Origin: JANYHF01 sp963732765
GTDB lineage: Bacteria; Pseudomonadota; Alphaproteobacteria; Rhizobiales; Hyphomicrobiaceae
Length of the DNA stretch: 64,000 bases
Assembly (NCBI GenBank): GCA_963732765.1
Contig: CAVTAS010000001.1
Coordinates: 186,001-250,000, forward strand
Direction: 5' to 3'
In this document: one piece after another, positions 34,741-42,719 of the stretch
How the letters are laid out: every line of letters begins with the position of its first letter
How positions within the stretch are numbered: position 1 is the first letter of the stretch
Notes under the pieces: model-generated
The model's database searches: none
What the model was told of the DNA's origin: nothing
Seen by the model: only the letters and a program-made list of their open reading frames with translations
Translations under genes and position numbers: made by a program

Positions 34741-34783
34741 GCCCATCGATCGATCTGCGTAGATAGCATCTGGGAGCCGTGCC

Positions 34784-35785
34784 ATGCCCGTAAATCTCAA
34801 GGGCCGCAGTGTTCTGACGCTTGACGCGTTCTCGCCTGCGGAAATCCGGTTCCTGCTGAAGTTGGCAGCCGAACTTAAGGCGGCCAAGTACGCCGGCACC
34901 GAGCAGCGCCGGCTGGAACGCAAGAACATCGCGCTGATCTTCGAAAAGGATTCTACGCGCACGCGAACTGGGTTCGAGGTCGCTGCCTATGATCAGGGTG
35001 CCCACGTTACATATCTCGGGCCAACCGGTACACAGATGGGCAAAAAGGAGTCCGTCAAGGATACAGCCCGTGTTCTCGGCCGCATGTATGATGCCATCGA
35101 GTACCGCGGGTTTGCCCAGAAGGCGGTCAACGACATGGCCACGTATGCCGGCGTACCCGTCTACAACGGCCTTACGGACGAGGCCCATCCGACCCAGGCG
35201 CTTGCCGACTTCATGACCATGCGCGAGTTCAGCCACAAGCATCTCTCGGATATGTCCGTCGTGTTTGTCGGCGACACGCACAACAATGTCGCGCGCTCGC
35301 TGGCCATGGGAGCCATGCAGCTGGGCATGGACATGCGCCTGTGCGGTCCGCGCGAGCTTTGGCCCGATGAGACCTACCGCCAGGAACTGGAACAGATCGC
35401 CTCTGCGACAAATGCCAAGCTGACGATCAGCGATGACATCATCTCGGCCGCCGCGGGGGCTGACTTCGTCTACACGGACGTTTGGGTTTCGATGGGCGAG
35501 CCGAAGGCCACATGGAAGGAACGCTTTGGTCTGTTGAAACCCTATCGGGTCACGGCCGACGTGATGCGCATCACCGGCAAGCCGCACGCCAAGTTCATGC
35601 ACTGCCTGCCCGCCTTCCACGATCTCGATACCGAGATCGGCGACGCCATCGGTCGCGAGTACTGTATCGATGGCATTGAGGTGACGGACGAGGTGTTCGA
35701 AAGTTCCGCATCCATCGTGTTCGACCAGGCGGAAAACCGCATGCACTCGATCAAGGCAATTCTCGTGGCAACCATCGGAGCCTGA
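34784..35785 (+). CDS. arcB: Ornithine carbamoyltransferase, probably catabolic (ArcB-type)
   Basis: The 333-residue enzyme has the carbamoyl phosphate motif STRTRT, HPTQALADF and the ornithine-binding HCLPAFHD with the SMG loop (DVWVSMGE). The C-terminus EVTDEVFESSASIVFDQAEN matches ornithine enzymes, unlike putrescine or agmatine ones. It interconverts citrulline plus phosphate with ornithine plus carbamoyl phosphate. The next gene is carbamate kinase (5-base gap), so flow is likely toward carbamoyl phosphate and ATP. No arginine deiminase (arcA) is in the window. An anabolic role (argF) is less likely in this setting. Confidence 0.92.
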   Translation: MPVNLKGRSVLTLDAFSPAEIRFLLKLAAELKAAKYAGTEQRRLERKNIALIFEKDSTRTRTGFEVAAYDQGAHVTYLGPTGTQMGKKESVKDTARVLGRMYDAIEYRGFAQKAVNDMATYAGVPVYNGLTDEAHPTQALADFMTMREFSHKHLSDMSVVFVGDTHNNVARSLAMGAMQLGMDMRLCGPRELWPDETYRQELEQIASATNAKLTISDDIISAAAGADFVYTDVWVSMGEPKATWKERFGLLKPYRVTADVMRITGKPHAKFMHCLPAFHDLDTEIGDAIGREYCIDGIEVTDEVFESSASIVFDQAENRMHSIKAILVATIGA

Positions 35786-35790
35786 CGACG

Positions 35791-36708
35791 ATGCGGATTG
35801 TGGTGGCGCTCGGCGGCAATGCGTTGCTGAAGCGCGATGAGCCGATGACAGCGGACACCCAGGTGGCCAATGTCCGTAGTGCCGTCGCCGCCCTGGCGCC
35901 GCTGATCGTCGATGGCCACCAGCTGATCGTCACCCATGGCAACGGGCCGCAAGTGGGCCTGTTGGCGTTGCAGGCAGAGGCGGGGCCATCAGATGGTGCG
36001 TTTCCCCTCGATATCCTCGATGCAGAGAGCGAGGGGATGATCGGCTACCTGATCGAGCGCGAACTGCAAAGCGTGTTGCCCGCCGGATCGCTTACGGCGT
36101 GCCTGCTCACCCAGATCACCATCGATCGCAACGATCCGGCCTTGCGGCACCCGAGCAAGCCGATTGGTCCAACGTACACGAAGGTGATTGCCCAAGAGCT
36201 GGCGACCAAACGGGGTTGGGCCGTGGCCGCCGATGGCAAGGGATGGCGCCGGATTGTGCCCTCGCCGCAGCCGCAGCAGATCCTCGAAGCGCGCGTCATC
36301 GACATGCTGGCGGCGCAAGGCGTGACCGTGATTTGCGCAGGCGGCGGAGGCATTCCGGTGCTGGAGCAAAGCGATGGCAGCCTGCGTGGCGTGGAAGCCG
36401 TGATCGACAAGGATCTCGCCAGTGCGCTGCTGGCACGGTTGCTCCGGGCCGATCGGTTGTTGCTGCTCACCGACGTCGATGCGGTCTATCTCGATTGGGG
36501 CACGCCTCTTGCACAACCGCTGTCGCGGGCTCACTCAGGGAGCCTGCGGTCCGCCGATTTTGCTGCAGGTTCAATGGCACCGAAGATCGAAGCAGCCTGC
36601 CGCTTTGCCAATGAAACCGGCCACTCCGCGTCGATCGGCCGGATCGAGGACGTGCGGGCGATCCTGGCGGGAGCGGCGGGAACCACGATCGGCGTTGCCG
36701 CGCACTGA
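35791..36708 (+). CDS. arcC: Carbamate kinase
   Basis: The 305-residue amino acid kinase-fold enzyme has VVALGGNALLKRDEP at the N-terminus, THGNGPQVGLLAL, and GGGGIPV with the following DKDLASALLARLL. It transfers phosphate from carbamoyl phosphate to ADP, giving ATP, ammonia and CO2. It is the last gene of the antiporter/cDPG-synthetase-like/carbamoyltransferase/kinase operon, with only 5 bases to arcB. The operon can make ATP by substrate-level phosphorylation, useful when respiration stops. Confidence 0.93.
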   Translation: MRIVVALGGNALLKRDEPMTADTQVANVRSAVAALAPLIVDGHQLIVTHGNGPQVGLLALQAEAGPSDGAFPLDILDAESEGMIGYLIERELQSVLPAGSLTACLLTQITIDRNDPALRHPSKPIGPTYTKVIAQELATKRGWAVAADGKGWRRIVPSPQPQQILEARVIDMLAAQGVTVICAGGGGIPVLEQSDGSLRGVEAVIDKDLASALLARLLRADRLLLLTDVDAVYLDWGTPLAQPLSRAHSGSLRSADFAAGSMAPKIEAACRFANETGHSASIGRIEDVRAILAGAAGTTIGVAAH

Positions 36709-36720
36709 ACCTGCACCACC

Positions 36721-39408
36721 CTATGTGAACTGCAGCGTGACCAGCCGCAGCGCGGGGTCGTGGGGATGCATGGTTGCCTTGAACCCTAGCTCCGCACACA
36801 TCTTCAGCATGGTCGTGTTCTCGGCCAGGACGTGACCTTCAATGGTCCCGACACCCTCGGCGCGGGCATAAGCAAGCAGCTTCTGCATCAGCTGCCACCC
36901 GAGGCCTCGACCCTTCAGATCGCTGCGAACGATCACGGCAAACTCGGCCCTATCGCCATCGGCATAGCGATTCAGGCGCGAAACCCCAATGAGCGCGCCA
37001 GTCCCATCCAGTGCGACAAAGGCCATCTCGCGCGCGTAGTCGATCTGCGTCAGCCGAGCGATGAAGGCATGCGATGGTTCCTTCATCGGGGTCAACAGTC
37101 GCATCCGGATGTCCTCGGGATCGAGCTTGGCAAAAAACGCCTTGGCCAGATGCTCATCCTCGGGGCGTACCGGACGCATCGAGACGCGCAGATTGCCGTT
37201 GAGCGTGACGTCGGACGCAAGACCTGCGGGATACGGACGAATGGCGAAGCGATCGCGATTGGCTGGCGTGGCGCGCACCAGAATGCGCGCATCGAGGGCG
37301 AGAACACCCTTGTCATCGGCCAACAGCGGATTGATGTCCAACTCCTGGATTTCGGGGAAGTCCGCGGCGAGCTCGGCAATCCTCACCAGCGTATCGGCGA
37401 CCGCGTTGACATCGGCAGGCGGGCGATCCCGGTACCCGGCGAGCAATCGACTGATGCGGGTACGCTGCATCAGCCCGAGCGCCAGGGAGCGATCGAGCGG
37501 CGGCAGGCCCAAGGCTTTGTCATTGATGACTTCGACCCCTGTCCCTCCGGCGCCAAACAGAACGACGGGGCCGAACGTGGCGTCTTCGGCAATGCCGACA
37601 ATCAGCTCGTGCGACAGCGGACGATCAATCATCTGCTGCACCATGAAGCCTTCGATACGCGCGCCCGGCTTGACCGTCGCAACATTGCGCAACATGGCTT
37701 CGGCGGCAGCGCGCGCGTCCTGTGGATCAAGCAAGCCAAGCCGCACGCCGCCAACATCGGATTTATGCGCGATATCGCGTGACCAGATCTTGACCACTAC
37801 GCGCGCGCCAGGCCCACCCGTGGAGATCACCTCGCGCGCCCGGTCTGCGACGTCCTGCGGCGTCGCGGCGATATGGGTCGCGGCAACTGGAATACCATAA
37901 GCAGCGAGCACGGCCTTTGACTCCGCCTCGCTCAGCAGCGAGCGATTCTGCGCCAGAGCGCCGGCAATAGCCGACGTCGCCGCCGCACGATCCGCCTTCG
38001 GGCCAGTGGGCGTATCCCCCGGAATCCGCAACAGAGCGGCCTGGGACCGCTGATACGCAACGAGATGCATGAAGGCTTCCACCGCCGTCGCCGGGGTCTC
38101 AAACGACGGAATGCCCGCATCCTCAAGCAACCGGCGGCCCCCCGCAACTGCTGCCGCGCCAAGCCAGGCGCTGATGGTGGGCTTGGCTGACCCGGTGGCC
38201 AGCGCCTCGCGATAGGTCGTGGCGATGGCGCTGGCCGCATCCGTGCTGGACGCGACAGCTGTTGGGCAATTCAAGGCGAGTATGGCATCGACTGCGGGAT
38301 CGGCCTGGAGCGCCCGGTAGGCGGCGGCGTAGCGATCCGGTCCCGCGTCGCCGATGATATCGAGCGGATTGGCGCGCGACCAGGCGGCAGGCAGTACCCT
38401 GTCGAGAATCGTCACGGTTTCAGGTGAGATGCTGGCTAGAACACCGCCAAGGTCCTTGAGGCGGTCTACCGCCAGGACGCCAGCCCCGCCACCATTGGTA
38501 ACGATGGCCAGACGCTCGCCCGCGATGCGGCCAACGCGGCTGAGCACCTCGGCCACTTCGAACAGATCGCCAAGGTCGGCGACCCGCACCAAGCCTGCCC
38601 GCTCGAAGGCGGCGTCGTAGACCGCATCGGAGCCCGCCATGGCGCCGGTGTGGGAAGCGGCCGCGCGGGCGCCCTCCGGATGGCGCCCGGCCTTCAGCAC
38701 AACGACGGGTTTGACGCGTGCCGCCGCACGAGCCGCCGACATGAAGTTGCGGGCGTCGCGAATGCCCTCCAGATAGAGCAGGATTGCGCGCACTTTTCCG
38801 TCCGTTGCCAGATGATCGAGCAAATCGTCGACATCGACATCGGCCATGTTGCCGAGCGAAACGAGATGCGAGAAGCCGATGCTGCGCGCCTTGGCCCAGT
38901 CCAGCACGGCCGTGATTATCGCGCCCGACTGCGAAACGAGCGCGAGATCGCCCTTGAGTGCGGGAGTGTGCGCAAAGCTGGCATCGAGGCCCGCCCCTGG
39001 CACGATGAGGCCGAGGCAGTTGGGCCCGAGCACGCGCATGTCGTGCTTGCGGGCTTCGGCAAGAATGGCCGCTTCGAAGTCGCTCTCGCCTGCCCTCGGG
39101 CCGGCCGTGATCACGACGGCAGCATGTGTGCCGCGCCCGCCAAGTTCAGCGATCAGCGCGGTCACGCTCGCCGCAGGTGTGCAGATGACAGCCAGTTCCG
39201 GCGCGCCGGGAAGAGAAGCGACATCTGGGTAACAACGTGTGCCTGCGATCTCGGAGTATTTCGGGTTCACCAACCAAATGGACCCCGGCAGTCCCGCCGC
39301 CAGCAGATTGTGAGCAATCGTTAGACCCACCGATCCCGGTCTTGTGCTGGCGCCGATCAGCGCGACGGCCTTTGGAGCGAACAAATGCGTGAGATTGCGA
39401 ATGGTCAC
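36721..39408 (-). CDS. ADP-forming acyl-CoA synthetase fused to a GNAT acetyltransferase
   Basis: The 895-residue protein has, in order, a CoA-binding domain (FAPKAVALIGAS), a succinyl-CoA ligase-like domain with the phosphohistidine in ASHTGAMAGSD (His253), an ATP-grasp domain (about 480-700) and a C-terminal GNAT domain (RPVRPEDEHLAKAF, then GRGLGWQLM). This is the architecture of Pat/YfiQ lysine acetyltransferases. In Pat the synthetase part is often inactive, but here the catalytic His is kept, so ADP-forming acetate/acyl-CoA ligase activity with ATP gain is possible. It is convergent with arcC (12 bases between) and shares a divergent promoter region with the P1B ATPase, which holds a FixK/FNR-type site. 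Confidence 0.87.
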   Translation of the reverse strand: MTIRNLTHLFAPKAVALIGASTRPGSVGLTIAHNLLAAGLPGSIWLVNPKYSEIAGTRCYPDVASLPGAPELAVICTPAASVTALIAELGGRGTHAAVVITAGPRAGESDFEAAILAEARKHDMRVLGPNCLGLIVPGAGLDASFAHTPALKGDLALVSQSGAIITAVLDWAKARSIGFSHLVSLGNMADVDVDDLLDHLATDGKVRAILLYLEGIRDARNFMSAARAAARVKPVVVLKAGRHPEGARAAASHTGAMAGSDAVYDAAFERAGLVRVADLGDLFEVAEVLSRVGRIAGERLAIVTNGGGAGVLAVDRLKDLGGVLASISPETVTILDRVLPAAWSRANPLDIIGDAGPDRYAAAYRALQADPAVDAILALNCPTAVASSTDAASAIATTYREALATGSAKPTISAWLGAAAVAGGRRLLEDAGIPSFETPATAVEAFMHLVAYQRSQAALLRIPGDTPTGPKADRAAATSAIAGALAQNRSLLSEAESKAVLAAYGIPVAATHIAATPQDVADRAREVISTGGPGARVVVKIWSRDIAHKSDVGGVRLGLLDPQDARAAAEAMLRNVATVKPGARIEGFMVQQMIDRPLSHELIVGIAEDATFGPVVLFGAGGTGVEVINDKALGLPPLDRSLALGLMQRTRISRLLAGYRDRPPADVNAVADTLVRIAELAADFPEIQELDINPLLADDKGVLALDARILVRATPANRDRFAIRPYPAGLASDVTLNGNLRVSMRPVRPEDEHLAKAFFAKLDPEDIRMRLLTPMKEPSHAFIARLTQIDYAREMAFVALDGTGALIGVSRLNRYADGDRAEFAVIVRSDLKGRGLGWQLMQKLLAYARAEGVGTIEGHVLAENTTMLKMCAELGFKATMHPHDPALRLVTLQFT

Positions 39409-39542
39409 CAGGGTGCTCCAGGGTTTCTGACGGGGACTGGGATAATGCAGCTCTCGTTTGCCGCGCGCACTGTGTTTTTGGCGGCGGAGGCGCCGTTGCC
39501 TGGGATGCGGCGACAGACTTGCTGCTCCGGGCGCTCAGTGTA

Positions 39543-39556
39543 TTGATCTCGGTCAG
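39543..39556 (+). promoter_or_regulatory. FixK/FNR-type site before the P1B ATPase operon
   Basis: TTGAT-CTCG-GTCAG, with one mismatch in the last base. It is oriented toward the ATPase (leader about 39 bases if centred at -41.5) and could also serve the leftward acyl-CoA synthetase gene. Confidence 0.6.
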
Positions 39557-39629
39557 AGAGCCGGTTTCGTCAGCTGCTATTTGTCGCTCGCTGTCCTTTC
39601 CGACAGGTGAAACGGGACAACCATGCGCC

Positions 39630-41990
39630 ATGGCACAGCCGATCACTCAAGCGCCGGAATCCTGGCTCACCACTAAGATCCCGGCGATCCTATCGGGACC
39701 GCCGGACCAGCGGCTGCTGCGCCGTTCACTGATTGCAATCGCGCTGGCGGGGCTTTTGCTCGGGCTTGGCCTTGCCGTCACTGGCATGTCCACCGCCGCG
39801 CACTGGACCTGGACTGCGGCGACGCTGCCGGTGGTGTTTGCGCTGGCAGTGTCGATGACCAGGGAGCTGATGGCCGGGCGGCTCGGCGTGGACGCTGTGG
39901 CACTGCTGTCCATGAGCGCAGCGCTGGTGCTGGGAGAATCGCTGGCCGCAATCGTGGTCGCCGTGATGTATGCGGGCGGCAACGTGCTTGAGGATTATGC
40001 CGTCGCCCGGGCGGAGAGCGATTTGAAGTCACTAGTCGATCGGGCGCCACGCGTCGCCCACCGGCGCGAAACCGATGCGATCAGTGACGTGACGATCGAG
40101 TCTGTGGCGGTTGGCGATCGCCTCATCGTCAGGGGAGGGGAGATCGTTCCGGTTGATGGAACAATCGCGGGGGAGACCGCAGTCATTGACAAATCCGCGC
40201 TGACTGGCGAACCGATCCCGGTCGGTCGAGGACGAGGCGAACTTATTCGCAGCGGCACACTGAATGCCGGCGAGACTTTCGAGATGATCGCGACGGCGCG
40301 GGCCGGCGAGAGTGCCTATGCCGGCATCGTGCGCATGGTGACGGCAGCGCAAACCGCCAAGGCGCCCTTTATTCGGCTGGCTGACCGCTTTGCCCTGTTG
40401 CTGCTGCCGGTCGCGGCAGCCGGTGCAACACTGGCCTGGTTGCTCTCGGGCGATCCCATTCGTGGCCTTGCCGTGCTGGTTGCGGCCACGCCCTGCCCGC
40501 TGATCCTGGCTGCCCCGGTCGCCTTCATCGGCGGCGTTTCGCAGGCGGCGCGACGGGGAATTCTGGTCAAGGGCGGGGGTGCGCTTGAGTCACTGGCTCG
40601 CGCCCATACCGTGATGTTCGACAAGACAGGTACACTGACGGTCGGCGGCGCCCGTCTCGTTACGATCGAACTGGCGGCGGGCAAAAACGCCGACGACGTG
40701 CTGCAGCTCGCAGCATCCCTTGAGCAGGCCTCGCATCACGTTGTGGCGACGTCTGTGGTCGCATCGGCGCGAGCCAAGGGGCTGGCCCTGGACATGCCGA
40801 CCGAGGTGCGTGAGACCATGGGCTCCGGGCTGGAGGGCCGCATCGGTGGCAGCCTGGTTCGCGTTGGCTCGCACCAGTTTGTGTTCGGCGGCGCAAGTCC
40901 ATCCGAGTGGGCAAAGCGCGCGCTGCGGCGGGCTTCCTGGCGATCGGCGCTCAGCGTATTTGTTGCCGTCGATGGCCAAGGTGTGGGAGCGCTGCTGCTG
41001 GCCGATGAGTTGAGGCGCGAAAGTCCGCGTGCGGTGCAAGCGCTGCGGGCCGCCGGCATCAAGCGCGTGGTGATGGTCACAGGCGACCGCGCAGATGCTG
41101 CCGAGACCATGGCCGCCGCCCTGGATCTCGACGCTGTGCTCGCGGATCGTGTCCCATCCGATAAAGTCGACGCTGTTGCCGTCGAGCAAAGGATGCACCC
41201 GACCGTCATGGTCGGAGACGGCATCAACGATGCGCCCGCGCTGGCGGCGGCCGACATCGGCATCGCCATGGGTGCGCGTGGCGCGAGTGCGTCATCGGAG
41301 GCGGCAGATGTGGTCGTCCTGGTCGATCAACTCGATCGCGTCTCCGAAGCGGTTGTGATTGCACGACGAACACGGACCATTGCCCTACAGAGCATCGTCG
41401 CGGGCATGGCGTTGTCGGGGCTTGCCATGCTTGCGGCAGCCTTTGGGTATCTGACGCCAGTGGCGGGTGCGCTAACCCAGGAAGGGATCGATCTTGCCGT
41501 CATTCTCAATGCGCTCAGAGCGCTTACTCCAGCTGGCAAATCATCGTCGCTGCGGCTCACGGCGGGAGAAGCCGGTGCGCTAGGCCACGATCATCAAGTG
41601 CTGGTGCAGAGTCTCGACCGCTTGCGTGCCATCGCCGATCGCCTCGATGAGGCCGATCCCGAACAAGCCGTTGCCCTGATCACGGAGGCCAATGGCCTGG
41701 TTGCGCGCACGGTAGTCGAGCACGAGCATGCCGATGAGGCGTCCGTGTACCCGCGATTGGCGAAGATCTTGTCGGACGGCCACGGACTGGCGGCGATGAG
41801 CCGGGCGCATCGCGAGATTCTCCATCTCGCGCGGTTGTTACAGCGTCTGACGGACGGGCTCGATGCCGCACACACCGACAAGTATCTCATCCGCGATGCC
41901 CAACGCGTGATCGAGGCCATCAATTCGCTGGTGCGGATGCATAGCGCCCAGGAAGAAGACATCTACGATTTTGCGGTCGAGAAGGGATAG
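39630..41990 (+). CDS. P1B-5-type metal ATPase with C-terminal hemerythrin domain
   Basis: The 786-residue inner-membrane pump has the phosphorylation motif DKTGT (Asp331), TGE loop (SALTGEP) and GDGINDAPAL. The metal-site motif in the membrane is TPC (ATPCPL, residues 287-289) where copper and zinc pumps have CPC. Residues about 625-786 form a hemerythrin-like domain: GHDHQVL, EHEHADEASVYP, HREILH and HSAQEEDIYDF. TPC plus a hemerythrin tail defines the P1B-5 group, whose Sinorhizobium member Nia exports nickel and iron. No N-terminal metal-binding domain is present. The diiron tail could sense iron or oxygen. The stop is 1 base before the ABC ATPase gene, so these genes are cotranscribed. 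Confidence 0.9.
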   Translation: MAQPITQAPESWLTTKIPAILSGPPDQRLLRRSLIAIALAGLLLGLGLAVTGMSTAAHWTWTAATLPVVFALAVSMTRELMAGRLGVDAVALLSMSAALVLGESLAAIVVAVMYAGGNVLEDYAVARAESDLKSLVDRAPRVAHRRETDAISDVTIESVAVGDRLIVRGGEIVPVDGTIAGETAVIDKSALTGEPIPVGRGRGELIRSGTLNAGETFEMIATARAGESAYAGIVRMVTAAQTAKAPFIRLADRFALLLLPVAAAGATLAWLLSGDPIRGLAVLVAATPCPLILAAPVAFIGGVSQAARRGILVKGGGALESLARAHTVMFDKTGTLTVGGARLVTIELAAGKNADDVLQLAASLEQASHHVVATSVVASARAKGLALDMPTEVRETMGSGLEGRIGGSLVRVGSHQFVFGGASPSEWAKRALRRASWRSALSVFVAVDGQGVGALLLADELRRESPRAVQALRAAGIKRVVMVTGDRADAAETMAAALDLDAVLADRVPSDKVDAVAVEQRMHPTVMVGDGINDAPALAAADIGIAMGARGASASSEAADVVVLVDQLDRVSEAVVIARRTRTIALQSIVAGMALSGLAMLAAAFGYLTPVAGALTQEGIDLAVILNALRALTPAGKSSSLRLTAGEAGALGHDHQVLVQSLDRLRAIADRLDEADPEQAVALITEANGLVARTVVEHEHADEASVYPRLAKILSDGHGLAAMSRAHREILHLARLLQRLTDGLDAAHTDKYLIRDAQRVIEAINSLVRMHSAQEEDIYDFAVEKG

Positions 41991-41991
41991 C

Positions 41992-42714
41992 ATGATGGGC
42001 ACCGACCATCGCGAGATCGTCTTCGAGGCGAAGGGACTGACCAAGGTGTACCGCACCGGCGACGTCGAGGTGCACGCCCTGCGCGGGGTCGACCTGGATC
42101 TTTTTGCAGGCGAACTTGTGGTTCTGCTCGGACCTTCGGGATCGGGCAAGTCGACTCTCCTCAACATCCTGGGTGGGCTGGACCAGCCGTCGGCCGGCTT
42201 CTGTCGGTTCCGCGATCACGACCTGACGTCCCTCGACGAACGAGGATTGACGCAGTTCCGGCGCGAGCACGTAGGTTTCGTGTTTCAGTTCTACAATCTC
42301 ATTCCTTCTCTCACGGCCAGCGAAAACGTTGCTCTGGTAACCGAGATATCCGCCAATCCGATGCGGCCGGACGAGGCGTTGGGGCTCGTCGGCCTCTCTG
42401 ACCGGCTCGATCATTTTCCGGCGCAACTGTCTGGCGGCGAACAGCAACGGGTGGCCATCGCTCGGGCGATCGCCAAGCGGCCGGACGTGCTCTTGTGCGA
42501 TGAGCCGACCGGAGCGCTCGATTCGAAGACTGGGGTCCGCGTGCTCGAAGCGCTAGCCAACGCCAATGCCGAACTCGGCACCACGACGGCCATCATCACG
42601 CACAACGCGGCCATCAGAGGCATGGCGCACCGTGTGCTGATGTTCGCCAATGGCCGCATCAGTGACGCCATCGTCAATGCGACGCGCCTGCAACCCTCCG
42701 AGATCAGCTGGTGA
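41992..42714 (+). CDS. ABC transporter ATPase, MacB/LolD-type
   Basis: The 240-residue ATPase has Walker A GPSGSGKSTLLN, Q-loop VFQFYNLIPSLTASENV, signature LSGGEQQRVAIARAI and Walker B with DEPTGALDSKTG. The wording places it with the MacB/LolD/FtsE group that works with FtsX-type permeases. It starts one base after the P1B ATPase stop, and its stop overlaps an upstream in-frame GTG of the permease. It powers the ABC system formed by the two genes that follow. Confidence 0.92.
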   Translation: MMGTDHREIVFEAKGLTKVYRTGDVEVHALRGVDLDLFAGELVVLLGPSGSGKSTLLNILGGLDQPSAGFCRFRDHDLTSLDERGLTQFRREHVGFVFQFYNLIPSLTASENVALVTEISANPMRPDEALGLVGLSDRLDHFPAQLSGGEQQRVAIARAIAKRPDVLLCDEPTGALDSKTGVRVLEALANANAELGTTTAIITHNAAIRGMAHRVLMFANGRISDAIVNATRLQPSEISW

Positions 42715-42719
42715 CCGCA

